Shown in pieces: positions 46,851 to 56,018 of a stretch of 64,000 nt of DNA; the stretch's first letter is position 1, and each line of letters starts with the position of its first letter. The DNA is from Pseudomonas sp. 8AS (GTDB lineage: Bacteria; Pseudomonadota; Gammaproteobacteria; Pseudomonadales; Pseudomonadaceae). Made by a program: the position numbers and the translations under genes. The stretch is taken from contig NZ_LR733406.1 of the NCBI RefSeq assembly GCF_902506505.1, forward strand, positions 2,404,826-2,468,825, in the 5' to 3' direction. The notes under the pieces were generated by a model. That model was not told the origin of the DNA and made no database searches. It saw nothing but the letters and a program-made list of their open reading frames with translations.

Positions 46851-47606
46851 ATGCAGCCATTTCGTATCGACATCGACCAGGGCATCGCCGAACTGGTTCT
46901 CGACCATCCGCCGGTCAATGCCTTTGACAGCAATGGCTGGACGGCCATCGCCACCGCCCTCGACCAGCTCGGCGCCGACCCCGAAGTGCGGGTCATCGTC
47001 CTGCGCGCCGAGGGCCGCGGCTTCTGCGCCGGCGTGGACATCAAGGAGCTGGCAGCCAATCCGGATCTGATCGTCACGGTGAACAAGGGCAACTACGACA
47101 GCTTCCGCGCCGTACACCGCAATCCCAAGCCGGTGATAGTCGCCGTGCACGGCTTCGTCCTCGGTGGCGGCATCGGCCTGTGCGGCGCCGCCGACATCCT
47201 GGTGGCCAGCACCTGTGCGCGCTTCGGCGTGCCCGAGGTGGACCGCGGCGCCATGGGCGGCGGCGCCCACCTGCAGCGTCTGTTCCCGGTGCAGAAGGTG
47301 CGCCACATGTACTTCACCGGCGAGATGATCGACGCCGAGGAGGCCTATCGCCTGGGCGCGGTGGAGCGCGTGGTGCTGCGCAGCGAGCTGCGCGAGGCGG
47401 CCCTGGAGATCGCCCGCCGCATCGCCGCCAAGAGCCCGGAGATGATCGCCCTGGCCAAGGAGGCGCTGACCGGCATCGAGGACGGCAACCTGGAAGACAA
47501 ATACCGCTGGGAGCAGGGTTTCACCCTGCAGGCCTACCGCGCGCTGGATTCGCAGGAGGCGCGCGACGCCTTCGTCGAGAAGCGTTCCGCGCAATTCGCC
47601 GGCTGA
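46851..47606 (+). CDS. echA20: EchA20-like ring D-opening crotonase
   Basis: A 251-residue crotonase family protein. It shares EGRGFCAGVDIKEL, the HGFVLGGGIGLCGAADI oxyanion loop, GVPEVDRGAMGGGAHLQRL and a C-terminal EQGFTLQAYRAL block with mycobacterial EchA20, as I recall it. EchA20 hydrolytically opens ring D of HIEC-CoA. Ten bases after ipdC. ScdN of Comamonas is the expected counterpart. The symbol rests on motif-level resemblance plus context. Confidence 0.83.
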   Translation: MQPFRIDIDQGIAELVLDHPPVNAFDSNGWTAIATALDQLGADPEVRVIVLRAEGRGFCAGVDIKELAANPDLIVTVNKGNYDSFRAVHRNPKPVIVAVHGFVLGGGIGLCGAADILVASTCARFGVPEVDRGAMGGGAHLQRLFPVQKVRHMYFTGEMIDAEEAYRLGAVERVVLRSELREAALEIARRIAAKSPEMIALAKEALTGIEDGNLEDKYRWEQGFTLQAYRALDSQEARDAFVEKRSAQFAG

Positions 47607-47617
47607 GGAGTGCCGTC

Positions 47618-48784
47618 ATGGACCTGAATTACAGCGACAAGCAACAGGCCTTCCGCGCCGAGGTGCGCGCCTGGCTGCAGGCCAACGTGCCGGCCGAGCC
47701 GCTGGCCTCGTTCGACACCGAGCAGGGCTTCGCCCAGCACCGTGCCTGGGAAGCCAAGCTCAACCAGGGCCGCTGGGGCATGGTGACCTGGCCGCAGGAG
47801 CTCGGCGGGCGCGGCTGCGACCTGATCGAGTGGCTGATCTTCGAGGAGGAGTACTACCGCTCGGGAGCGCCGGCACGGGTCAACCAGAACGGCATCTTCC
47901 TGCTCGGCCCGACCCTGATGGAGTACGGCACGCCGGCGCAGCAGGCACGCTTTCTGCCGAAGATGGCCACCGGCGAAGAGGTCTGGGCCCAGGGCTGGTC
48001 CGAGCCGGGCGCCGGTTCCGACATGGCGGCGATCCGCTGCAAGGCGGTGCGCGAGGGCGATGAGTTCGTGATCAATGGCCAGAAGACCTGGTCGACCCGC
48101 GCCGTGTGGGCCGACTGGCTATTCGGCATGTTCCGCACCGATCCGCAGTCGAGCCGCCATCACGGCCTGACCTTCATCCTGGTGCCGCTCGACGCGCCGG
48201 GCATCACCGTGCGGCCGATCCCCCAGCTCGACGGCCTGCCGGGCTTCGCCGAAGTGTTCTTCGACGACGTGCGGGTGCCGGTGGACAACATCCTCGGCGG
48301 CATCGGCCAGGGCTGGCAGGTGGCCATGTCCACCGCCGGCTTCGAGCGCGGCCTGATGCTGCGCTCGCCGGCGCGCTTCCAGGAAGCCGCGCGGCGCCTG
48401 GTGCAGCTGTACCTGGCCAACCGCGAAAGCGCCGACCGCGACCCGAGCGTGGGCGAGGCGGTGATGCGCGCCTGGCTGGATGCCGAGGCCTATTGCCTGA
48501 ACACCTACATGACCGCCTCGCGACTGATCGGCGGCGGCAAGATCGGCGCCGAGTCGTCGACCAACAAGATCTTCTGGTCCGAGCTGGATCTGCGCCTGCA
48601 CGCCACCGCGCTTTCCATCCTCGGCGCGCGCGCCGAGTTGCTGGCCCACGCGCCGGCGGCGGGCGAGGTCGGCCGCTGGCTGGACGGCTTCCTGTTCGCC
48701 CAGGCCGGGCCGATTTATGCCGGCACCAACGAGATCCAACGCAACATCATCGCCGAGCGCATGCTCGGCATGCCCCGGGCTTGA
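47618..48784 (+). CDS. Acyl-CoA dehydrogenase, FadE30/ScdC-like subunit
   Basis: A 388-residue acyl-CoA dehydrogenase. The FAD segment is WAQGWSEPGAGSDMA, followed by VINGQKTWSTRA, and the C-terminal QAGPIYAGTNEIQRNIIAERM is typical of steroid-type dehydrogenases. Steroid-ring enzymes are alpha2beta2 heterotetramers encoded by adjacent genes, which matches the second dehydrogenase gene 10 bases downstream. It probably desaturates HIP-CoA or a later C/D-ring CoA ester. Confidence 0.87.
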   Translation: MDLNYSDKQQAFRAEVRAWLQANVPAEPLASFDTEQGFAQHRAWEAKLNQGRWGMVTWPQELGGRGCDLIEWLIFEEEYYRSGAPARVNQNGIFLLGPTLMEYGTPAQQARFLPKMATGEEVWAQGWSEPGAGSDMAAIRCKAVREGDEFVINGQKTWSTRAVWADWLFGMFRTDPQSSRHHGLTFILVPLDAPGITVRPIPQLDGLPGFAEVFFDDVRVPVDNILGGIGQGWQVAMSTAGFERGLMLRSPARFQEAARRLVQLYLANRESADRDPSVGEAVMRAWLDAEAYCLNTYMTASRLIGGGKIGAESSTNKIFWSELDLRLHATALSILGARAELLAHAPAAGEVGRWLDGFLFAQAGPIYAGTNEIQRNIIAERMLGMPRA

Positions 48785-48794
48785 GGAGCGCGCC

Positions 48795-49850
48795 ATGGAC
48801 TTCACCTTCAGTGACGAGCAACTGCAGTTTCAGGACAGCGTGCGCGCCTTTCTGATCAACGAGGTACCGCCGGAGCGCCTGCGCGAGCTGTGGAACAGCC
48901 CGACCGGGCGCAGCGACGCGCTCTGGGCGCAACTGGCCGAACTCGGCCTGACCGCCCTCAGCGTGCCCGAGGCCCAGGGTGGCCTGGAGCTGGGCATGCT
49001 CGACTGCGTGCTGCCGGCCCAGGAATGCGGCTATGCCGCGCTGCCCGAGCCGCTGCTGGATACCGTGCTGGTCGGCGTGCCACTGCTGGTCGGCCTGGAC
49101 CCGCGTCATGCCGAGTTCAAGGCGCATTGGCTGGAACGCGTGGCCAGCGGCGCTGCGCGCCTGGCGGTGGGTCATCCGCATAACCTGCTGGTGGCCGACG
49201 CCCATGTCGCCGACCTGCTGCTGCTGGCCCACGGCGATGAGCTGCACGGCGTGCCGCGCGCGGCCGTGCAGCTGACCCGCAACGAGTCGGTAGACCCCGG
49301 CCGCCAGCTGTTCCAGGTCAGCTGGACGCCGAGCGCGGCCACCTGCCTGGCCGCTGGCGCCGAAGGTCGAGCGCTGTGGGCCATGGCCTTCGAGCGTGGC
49401 GCCCTGGTCACGGCGGCGCAGTTGCTCGGCCTGGCCAAGCGCATGGTCGACCTGGCGGTGGACTACAGCTTCGAGCGCAAGCAGTTCGGCGTGCCGGTCG
49501 GTTCCTTCCAGGCGGTCAAGCACCAGATGGCCGACTGCGCGGTGCTCATCGAGTTCGCCAAGGGCCCGCTGTACCGCGCCGCCCAGTCGCTGGACAGCGG
49601 GCACCCGCAGCGCGCCCTGCATGTCTCCCACGCCAAGCTGGCCTGCGCCGAGGCGGCATTGCTGTCCGCGCGCCACGCCATGCAGGCGCACGGCGCCATG
49701 GGGTACACCTGGGAGGTCGACCTGCAGCTGTACATGAAGCGCGCCTGGGCGCTGGACAAGGTCTGGGGCGACCGCGCGCTGCACAAGGCGCGCCTGGCCT
49801 CCGCGCTGTTCGAGCAGGGCCTGCCGGTGGGCGCCGGGCAGACCTTCTGA
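48795..49850 (+). CDS. Acyl-CoA dehydrogenase, second subunit of a heteromeric pair
   Basis: 351 residues, shorter and more divergent than its neighbour. The C-terminal FAD-domain block FERKQFGVPVGSFQAVKHQMAD is intact, but the middle domain lacks the usual FAD-isoalloxazine motif (WxTN/SEPxAGS), as in the degenerate beta subunits of steroid acyl-CoA dehydrogenases. The pair most likely forms an alpha2beta2 enzyme with only one kind of active site. Confidence 0.85.
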   Translation: MDFTFSDEQLQFQDSVRAFLINEVPPERLRELWNSPTGRSDALWAQLAELGLTALSVPEAQGGLELGMLDCVLPAQECGYAALPEPLLDTVLVGVPLLVGLDPRHAEFKAHWLERVASGAARLAVGHPHNLLVADAHVADLLLLAHGDELHGVPRAAVQLTRNESVDPGRQLFQVSWTPSAATCLAAGAEGRALWAMAFERGALVTAAQLLGLAKRMVDLAVDYSFERKQFGVPVGSFQAVKHQMADCAVLIEFAKGPLYRAAQSLDSGHPQRALHVSHAKLACAEAALLSARHAMQAHGAMGYTWEVDLQLYMKRAWALDKVWGDRALHKARLASALFEQGLPVGAGQTF

Positions 49851-49900
49851 GGGGCGGGGCCCCGTCTCCATCAACCGATTTCCGTTATCCGAGGTATTCC

Positions 49901-51049
49901 ATGCCCGAAGCCTACATAGTCGACGCCCTGCGCACCCCCACCGGGCGGCGCAAGGGCGGCCTGGCCAAGGTCCACGCCGCCGATCTCGGCGCCCATGTGC
50001 TGCACGAGCTGGTGCAGCGCAATCCGATTCCCGAAGAGGACTACGACGACGTCATCTTCGGTTGCGTCGACACCATCGGCCCGCTGGCCGGCGATATCGC
50101 CCGTACCTGCTGGCTGGCAGCCGGCCTGCACCAGGCGGTGCCCGGCACCACGGTGGATCGCCAGTGCGGCTCCTCGCAGCAGGCCGTGCACTTCGCCGCC
50201 CAGGCGGTGATGAGCGGCACCCAGGATGTGGTGATCGCCGGCGGCGTGCAGACCATGACGCAAATCCCGATTTCCTCGGCCATGACCGCCGCCGAACCGC
50301 TGGGTTTCACGGACCCGTTCAGCGGCTCCGACGGCTGGGTGTTGCGTTACGGCAAGCAGCCGCCGACCCAGTTCAAGTCGGCGCAGATGATCGCCGAGAA
50401 GTGGGGCCTGTCGCGCGAGGACCTCGAGGCCTATGCCCTGGAATCCCACCGGCGTGCCCTGCAGGCCATCGAGCAGGGCCGCTTCGCCCGCGAGATAGTA
50501 CCGCTGGCGGGTGTGCTGCATGACGAAACGCCGCGCCACACCAGCCTGGCGCAGATGGCCGAGCTGGATGCCCTGTTCGGCTGCGACCGGGTCACCGCCG
50601 CGGTGTCCAGCCAGACTTGCGACGCCGCCAGCGCCATGCTGATCGTCTCGGAACGGGCGCTCAAGCGCTACAACCTGACCCCGCGGGCGCGCATCCATCA
50701 CCTCAGCGTGCGTGCCGACGACCCGATCTGGATGCTTACCGCGCCGATCCCGGCCACCGCTTATGCGCTGAAAAAGGCCGGCATGCGCCTAGCCGACATC
50801 GACCGGGTGGAGATCAACGAGGCCTTCGCCTCGGTGGCCCTGGCCTGGCTCAAGGAGACCGGCTACCCGCACGAGCGCACCAACGTCAACGGCGGCGCCA
50901 TCGCCCTCGGCCACCCGCTGGGCGCCACCGGCACCCGCCTGATGTGCACCTTGCTGCATGAGCTGGAACGCAGCGGCGGCCGCTACGGCCTGCAGACCAT
51001 GTGCGAAGGCGGCGGCCAGGCCAACGTGACCATCATCGAGCGCCTGTAA
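49901..51049 (+). CDS. fadA6: Acetyl-CoA acetyltransferase (thiolase), FadA6-like
   Basis: A 382-residue thiolase. The acyl-accepting Cys89 is in DRQCGSSQQ, His lies in [15 protein letters not shown] and the second catalytic Cys in MCEGGG near the C terminus. Steroid-type thiolase FadA6 removes the final acetyl unit from the ring-C-derived chain. The variant NEAFAS block is complete. It follows the two dehydrogenase genes in the operon after 50 bases. Confidence 0.86.
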   Translation: MPEAYIVDALRTPTGRRKGGLAKVHAADLGAHVLHELVQRNPIPEEDYDDVIFGCVDTIGPLAGDIARTCWLAAGLHQAVPGTTVDRQCGSSQQAVHFAAQAVMSGTQDVVIAGGVQTMTQIPISSAMTAAEPLGFTDPFSGSDGWVLRYGKQPPTQFKSAQMIAEKWGLSREDLEAYALESHRRALQAIEQGRFAREIVPLAGVLHDETPRHTSLAQMAELDALFGCDRVTAAVSSQTCDAASAMLIVSERALKRYNLTPRARIHHLSVRADDPIWMLTAPIPATAYALKKAGMRLADIDRVEINEAFASVALAWLKETGYPHERTNVNGGAIALGHPLGATGTRLMCTLLHELERSGGRYGLQTMCEGGGQANVTIIERL

Positions 51050-51061
51050 GGGACGTTTTCA

Positions 51062-51089
51062 GCCCCTTTCCCACGTGTGGGAGAGGGGC
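51062..51089. terminator. Internal operon hairpin
   Basis: GCCCCTTTCCCAC at 51062-51074 pairs, with one mismatch, with GTGGGAGAGGGGC at 51077-51089. It sits between the thiolase and the SDR. No T run follows, so it may reduce rather than end transcription toward the regulator gene, or be a common intergenic repeat. Confidence 0.6.
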
Positions 51090-51133
51090 CGGGTAGGGCA
51101 GATAGGCCCGCCCATAGCTATAGGAGAACAGCA

Positions 51134-52009
51134 ATGCCCATCTGCCAAGACCGCGTCGTCATTATCACCGGAGCCGGCGGCGGCCTCGGTCGCGCCTATG
51201 CCCTGGCCTTCGCCGAGGCTGGCGCCAAGGTGCTGGTCAACGACATCAACCTGCCGGCTGCCGAGGCGGTGGTCGGCCAGATCCGCGCCGCCGGTGGCCA
51301 GGCTCAGGCCGACTGTGGCGATATCACCGACTATGCCGCGGCCGGCGAGATCGTCCGCCGTGCGCTGGAAGCCTTCGGCGACCTGCATGTGCTGGTCAAC
51401 AATGCCGGCATCTGTCGCGACCGCATGTTCGCCAGCCTGAGCGAGGCCGACTGGGACGCGGTGATGGCGGTGCACCTCAAGGGCCATTTCTGCCTGGCCA
51501 GCCACGCGGTCAAATACTGGCGCGAGCAGGCCAAGGGCGGCATGACGGTCAACGCGCGGATCATCAACACCAGCTCCGGCGCCGGCCTGCAGGGTTCCAT
51601 CGGCCAGTCCAACTACGCCGCGGCCAAGGGCGGCATCGCCGCCCTGACCCTGGTCCAGGCCGCCGAGCTGGCGCGTTACGGCATCACCGCCAACGCCCTG
51701 GCCCCGGCCGCGCGCACCGGCATGACCGAGCAGGTGTTCGCCGACACCATGAGGAAGCCGGAGGACGGCTTCGACTACTTCGCCCCGGAAAACGTCGCGC
51801 CGCTGCTGGTCTGGCTCGGCTCCGAGCAGGCGCGGGAAGTGACCGGCAGGTTGTTCGAGGTGGAGGGTGGCAAGCTGTCGATCGCCGACGGTTGGCGCCG
51901 CGGCCCCGAACGTGACAAGGGCGGGCGCTGGCAGGCCGAGGAGCTGGGCGCGGTGGTCGAGCAACTGATCGCCGAGGCTGTGCCGGCGCAGAGGGTCTAT
52001 GGCAGCTGA
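51134..52009 (+). CDS. SDR-type 3-hydroxyacyl-CoA dehydrogenase-like
   Basis: A 291-residue SDR resembling the dehydrogenase domain of MFE-2 multifunctional enzymes: TGAGGGLGRAYALAFAEAGA, VNDIN, NNAG, SSGAGLQGSIGQSNYAAAK. A C-terminal extension (about 250-291, PERDKGGRWQAEE) follows the SDR core. Beside an acyl-CoA dehydrogenase pair and a thiolase it should supply the hydroxyacyl-CoA oxidation step. AGGAGA precedes the ATG. Confidence 0.83.
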   Translation: MPICQDRVVIITGAGGGLGRAYALAFAEAGAKVLVNDINLPAAEAVVGQIRAAGGQAQADCGDITDYAAAGEIVRRALEAFGDLHVLVNNAGICRDRMFASLSEADWDAVMAVHLKGHFCLASHAVKYWREQAKGGMTVNARIINTSSGAGLQGSIGQSNYAAAKGGIAALTLVQAAELARYGITANALAPAARTGMTEQVFADTMRKPEDGFDYFAPENVAPLLVWLGSEQAREVTGRLFEVEGGKLSIADGWRRGPERDKGGRWQAEELGAVVEQLIAEAVPAQRVYGS

Positions 52010-53237
52010 GCCCCTGGCCCGGCAGCGCGGCGGTGCCGGCGCAGCGCTGCTGCCATGGCGGCCGGCGCCGGCCTGGCGGGGCGTCGAGATATTGCCCGAG
52101 CTCATCGGCCTGGCCTATCAGGGCGCCAGCGAGGCGCAGCCCTGGTTTGCCCTGGCCGAGCGCCTGCGCCATCTGCTCGGCGCGCGCAACGTGGTCATCA
52201 CCCTGCTGCACCGTGCACAGCAGCATGGCGACATCCATGTGGTGTCCCAGGAGGTCGGTGACGAGATCGACTGGGAGCTGGCCGAGCGCATCTGGCGCGA
52301 ACGCTTCGCCCATATCGAGCAGTTGCAACCCGAGGCCGTGGCGCCGGGGCAGGTGGTGGAGTTCGGTCCGGCGGATGTCGAACCGGCCTGTGCCGAGTTC
52401 TTCGCCGCGCTGGGTCTGGGCCAGTGCCTGCGCAGCTGCTTTGCCGAGCCTGGCGGCATGCGCTGCTGGCTCGATGTGCTGCGCGGGCCCCATAGCCCGT
52501 CGCCGCGCTTCGGTGAGGAAGAGGTGGCTTTGTTGCACAGCCTCGCCCCGCACCTGGCTCACGCCCTGGGCCTGTACGCACGTCTGCAGCGCCAGGAGGC
52601 CGAACGTGCGGTCTATGCCGGCAGCCTGGAGCACCTGCAGCTGGGCTGCCTGCTACTCGATGGCGAGGCGCGCAGCCTGGCCCTCAATCGCACGGCCGAG
52701 GCGCTGCTGGCCCGGCATGGCGGGGTCGAGCTGCTCAACGGGCGCTTGCAGCTCAGGGACAAGAGCCTGCAGCGGCAGTTCGAACAGGCCATTTCCCGCG
52801 CCCTGGTGCAGCGCCAGAAGCCCGCAGGAGGGGGGCTGGGCGAATTGCTCAGGGTGCCGGCGTCGAACGGTGCATTGCTTGGCCTGCTGGTTGTGCCAAC
52901 CCCGCGGCAGGATTATTTCCAGGGGCGCCAGGTGCCCAGCCTGAGTCTCTACCTGGTCGAGTTGTCCGAGCCGGACGGCGCCGGGGGGCGGGGCAGTGGC
53001 TATCCGCCGGAGCTGATTGCCCAGCTGTTCGCCCTGACCCGCCAGGAGGCGCGCCTGGTCGCCTGCCTGGCCGACGGGCAGAGCATCAGCGAGGCGGCGG
53101 TGCAGATGGGCATCGCCGTGACGGCGGCGCGCAACTACAGCAAAAACATCTACGCCAAGCTCGGTCTCAAGGGGCAGACCGATCTGGTGCGCATGCTGTG
53201 CCGCAGCAGCGTGCTGCTGCGCCGCGAAGGACACTGA
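51999..53237 (+). CDS. LuxR-family transcriptional regulator, TesR/TeiR-like
   Basis: 412 residues. A C-terminal GerE/LuxR helix-turn-helix lies at about 340-405 (LTRQEARLVACLADGQSISE, then IAVTAARNYSKNIYAKLGLK). The long N-terminal part has no receiver or ATPase motif and resembles a ligand-sensing region, as in TeiR/TesR of Comamonas testosteroni, an activator of testosterone catabolism. It overlaps the SDR stop by 11 bases, so it is made from the operon it probably controls (positive feedback). The GTCC-N4-GGAC sites are the likely targets; this link is inference. Confidence 0.82.
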   Translation: MAAEPLARQRGGAGAALLPWRPAPAWRGVEILPELIGLAYQGASEAQPWFALAERLRHLLGARNVVITLLHRAQQHGDIHVVSQEVGDEIDWELAERIWRERFAHIEQLQPEAVAPGQVVEFGPADVEPACAEFFAALGLGQCLRSCFAEPGGMRCWLDVLRGPHSPSPRFGEEEVALLHSLAPHLAHALGLYARLQRQEAERAVYAGSLEHLQLGCLLLDGEARSLALNRTAEALLARHGGVELLNGRLQLRDKSLQRQFEQAISRALVQRQKPAGGGLGELLRVPASNGALLGLLVVPTPRQDYFQGRQVPSLSLYLVELSEPDGAGGRGSGYPPELIAQLFALTRQEARLVACLADGQSISEAAVQMGIAVTAARNYSKNIYAKLGLKGQTDLVRMLCRSSVLLRREGH

Positions 53238-53252
53238 ACTTATCCGCTGGCG

Positions 53253-53293
53253 CAGTACCAGTTGGTACTGGAGCGCCTTGAGGGACAGTCCCT
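53253..53293. promoter_or_regulatory. Two palindromes before the FAD oxidoreductase operon
   Basis: CAGTACCA and TGGTACTG (53253-53260 and 53263-53270) form a perfect eight-base palindrome with a two-base spacer. AGGGAC and GTCCCT (53281-53286 and 53288-53293) form a second. The first keeps the central TTGG and AGT of the cluster operator but not its GTCC/GGAC arms. They lie 75-115 bases before the next start and may bind the same or a related regulator. Confidence 0.45.
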
Positions 53294-53366
53294 AGCATCG
53301 AAATGACTGGTTGGTCGTTCGCCGCTTTGCGGCGATGCGAGCCGAACCCACGATGAGGAATTGGCA

Positions 53367-54725
53367 GTGAGCGCGAGTCAGCAGCAAGGACAGGTGGCGG
53401 TATACCCGGCGGCGGATGCCTATGAGGCCGGGGTGGTGCCGATCCGTTTCAGTGGCTGGCCACAGCCGGCTCCGGCCCCGGTTTACGCCGCGTTGAGCGG
53501 CGACTGCGAGGCCGACGTGGTGGTGGTGGTGGGCGCGGGCTTGGCCGGTGCTTCGCTGACCCTGCACCTGGCCGAGCGCGGGGTGAGCGTGGTGCTGCTC
53601 GAAGCCGACCAGCCGGCCAGCGGCGCCTCCGGGCGTAATGCTGGTCACGTGCAGCCCTATCTGGGTTCGCTCGAAGCGCTGCAGGACCTGCCCAACCAGG
53701 GCCGCGACTTCATCGATTACTTCGTCGAGCGGCGCAATATCGTCTTCGACATCAACCAGAAGTACGACCTGGCGGCCGACACCGAACGCTGCGGCCTGGT
53801 TGATGCGGCCAATCGCAAGCACGCCGCTCTGGGGCGCAAGGCACGCCTGTGGCAAGGCCTGGGCTACGCGGTGGAGGAGGTCGGCGGCGCCCGTCTGCAG
53901 GAGCTGCTCGGCACCTCGGCCTATGACTATGGCCTGCACTGGCAGGAGGGCGGGCGGGTCAATCCCTACCTGTTCACCCAGGGCATGGTGGCCGCCGCCA
54001 CCCGGCTGGGCGCGCGGGTGCATGGCAACTCCTGCGTGCTGGCCTGCGAGCGCGAGGGCGCGCAGTGGCGCCTGCGCACCGCCACCGGCAGCGTGCGCGC
54101 GGCGCGGGTGGTGCTGTGCACCAATGGTCATGTCGGCAATCCGTTCTTCCCGGAACTGGCGCGCACCCAGTTCCCCCTGTTGGCCTGCGGCCTGGCCACC
54201 CGGCCACTGCCGGCCGAAGTGATGGCGCAGATCAACCCGGCGCGGGTCGCGCTGATGCAGTACCCGGCCGGGCTCTACCCGCTGGTGATCGACGGCCGCG
54301 GTCGGCTGATCACCGCGACCATCCCGGGCAGCGGCCAGGCCCAGGACGCGCAGCGCTACTTCGCCTATTTCCTGCGCTACCTGCGGCGCACCTTCCCGGC
54401 GCTGGCCGGGGTGCCGATCGAACTGGAGTCCTACTGGACCGGCATGACGGCCAATTCCTCGTCGGCCTACGAGGCCGCCTACCCGCAGTTCTACCGGGTC
54501 GACGAGGGCGTACTGGCCCTGCTCAACCTGGGTTCCTGGGGCAACGTCATGGGCCCGCTGCTGGGGCTGCACCTGGCCGAGGTGCTGCTCGCCGACCGCC
54601 CCGACCAACTCCTGCTGCCGCTGCGCGAGCCGCGCGCGGTGCGCTGCGCCGGGCTATTCGAAACCAAGATTCGCCGCGTGCTGATTCCCGCCGCCAGGCT
54701 GGCCGACCGACTGGGCCTGGTTTAG
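53367..54725 (+). CDS. FAD-dependent oxidoreductase, DAO/DadA family
   Basis: 452 residues. The dinucleotide motif is VVVVGAGLAGASLTLHLAERG at about 50-70, followed by ASGASGRNAGHVQPYLG, typical of DAO-type oxidases of amino groups. A 45-residue N-terminal extension precedes the fold. The GTG at 53367 follows GAGGAA at proper spacing; an upstream TTG is too close. It begins a group of envelope and redox genes after the regulator. No known steroid step requires it; the substrate is unknown. Confidence 0.8.
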   Translation: MSASQQQGQVAVYPAADAYEAGVVPIRFSGWPQPAPAPVYAALSGDCEADVVVVVGAGLAGASLTLHLAERGVSVVLLEADQPASGASGRNAGHVQPYLGSLEALQDLPNQGRDFIDYFVERRNIVFDINQKYDLAADTERCGLVDAANRKHAALGRKARLWQGLGYAVEEVGGARLQELLGTSAYDYGLHWQEGGRVNPYLFTQGMVAAATRLGARVHGNSCVLACEREGAQWRLRTATGSVRAARVVLCTNGHVGNPFFPELARTQFPLLACGLATRPLPAEVMAQINPARVALMQYPAGLYPLVIDGRGRLITATIPGSGQAQDAQRYFAYFLRYLRRTFPALAGVPIELESYWTGMTANSSSAYEAAYPQFYRVDEGVLALLNLGSWGNVMGPLLGLHLAEVLLADRPDQLLLPLREPRAVRCAGLFETKIRRVLIPAARLADRLGLV

Positions 54726-54768
54726 CGATACCGCTTCTTTCCCAACAACAATGATTAAAGAGGAACGC

Positions 54769-55959
54769 ATGAGAATTCTGTTACTGGGTTGCGGCAACGT
54801 GGGTGCCAACGTCGCCCGCCAACTGGCTGCTCGTCATCCCGAGCTGGACCTGGTGCTCGGCGACCTCAACCTGGCCGCCGCCGAGAAGCTTGCCGCCAAG
54901 CTGGGTGGGCGGGTCAGCGCGGTGCGTGCCGATGTGCTGGATGCCGCCTGCCTGGACGCGCTGCTCGACGGTGCGGATCTGGTGTTCAACGCCGTCGGCC
55001 CGTTCTACCGCAGCGCCGTGCCGGTGATCGAGGCGGCCCTGCGCATGGGCGTCGACTACCTGGACATCAACGACGACCACGACGTGGCCGAGACCCTGTT
55101 CCTCGATCCCAGCTGGCAGCAGCGCGCGCTCGAGGCGGGCGTGCGCCTGATCATCGGCTGCGGCTCCACCCCGGGCCTGACCAACGTCATCGCGCGGATG
55201 CTGGCCGATCGTCTGGACAGCGTCGAGGAAATCCACCTGGCCACCGCCGTGCCCTTCGTCCCCGACCTGCTGTCGCCGGCCGTGGTCGACCACATGATGC
55301 ACATCACCTGCGGCGACGTGGTGCAGTTCGTCGACGGCGAGTACCGCAAGCTGCAAGGTTGGGGTGGTCGTCTGGAAGTGCCTTACACGGCGCCGTTCAA
55401 GCACTACCCGGCGTTCTTCATCGGCCATGGCGAGACCGTCACCCTGCCGCACTGCATCCCCGGCCTGAAGCAGGTGAGCAACCGCCTGGGCTTCTTCCCC
55501 GAGGCCGGCTCCAAGCTCTGGCAAGCGATGATCGACCTGGGCCTGGGGCGTGGCGAGACCATCGAGAGCCTGGGCATCTCGCCGCTGAAGTTCCTCACCC
55601 AGCATCTGTCCAGCCCGGCCGGGCGCGAGAGCCTGAAGATCGATCTGTCCGATGAGCCCTGGGCGGTGGCCATGCGCGTCGAGGTACGTGGCCTGCGCGG
55701 CGGCGCGCAGGTGTGCAGTGTGCTCGAACAGCACCTGCAGTTGCCCGTCGAGGAAAGCGAGGACAGCACCGCCGACCCGACCCCGACCTGTGCGCGTCTG
55801 GCCATCGAGGCCTGGCTGGAAGGCCGCGTCCAGGGCCAGGGCCTGCTTGCACCGGAGCAGTGCCTGGAGGCAGAGGCCTATGTGCGTGCCTTCTCGCGCG
55901 AGACCGGCGCGCAATTCATCGCCAGTGAAACCACCGTGCAGGATGGCTTGCACGCCTGA
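54769..55959 (+). CDS. Saccharopine dehydrogenase-like NAD(P) protein
   Basis: A 396-residue protein with an N-terminal Rossmann domain (LLLGCGNVGANVARQLAA at about 4-21) and VFNAVGPFYRS, as in the saccharopine dehydrogenase NADP-binding family. The family includes carboxynorspermidine and lysine enzymes as well as uncharacterised oxidoreductases in lipid and steroid clusters. The start at 54769 follows AGAGGA. Pairing with the preceding amine-type flavin oxidase is intriguing, but no substrate can be named. Confidence 0.78.
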   Translation: MRILLLGCGNVGANVARQLAARHPELDLVLGDLNLAAAEKLAAKLGGRVSAVRADVLDAACLDALLDGADLVFNAVGPFYRSAVPVIEAALRMGVDYLDINDDHDVAETLFLDPSWQQRALEAGVRLIIGCGSTPGLTNVIARMLADRLDSVEEIHLATAVPFVPDLLSPAVVDHMMHITCGDVVQFVDGEYRKLQGWGGRLEVPYTAPFKHYPAFFIGHGETVTLPHCIPGLKQVSNRLGFFPEAGSKLWQAMIDLGLGRGETIESLGISPLKFLTQHLSSPAGRESLKIDLSDEPWAVAMRVEVRGLRGGAQVCSVLEQHLQLPVEESEDSTADPTPTCARLAIEAWLEGRVQGQGLLAPEQCLEAEAYVRAFSRETGAQFIASETTVQDGLHA

Positions 55960-56018
55960 TCCCGACCTTTCAACAAGAGGTCGCCAGCGCGGCCTCGACA
56001 CAATAAAAAGAGGAAATC

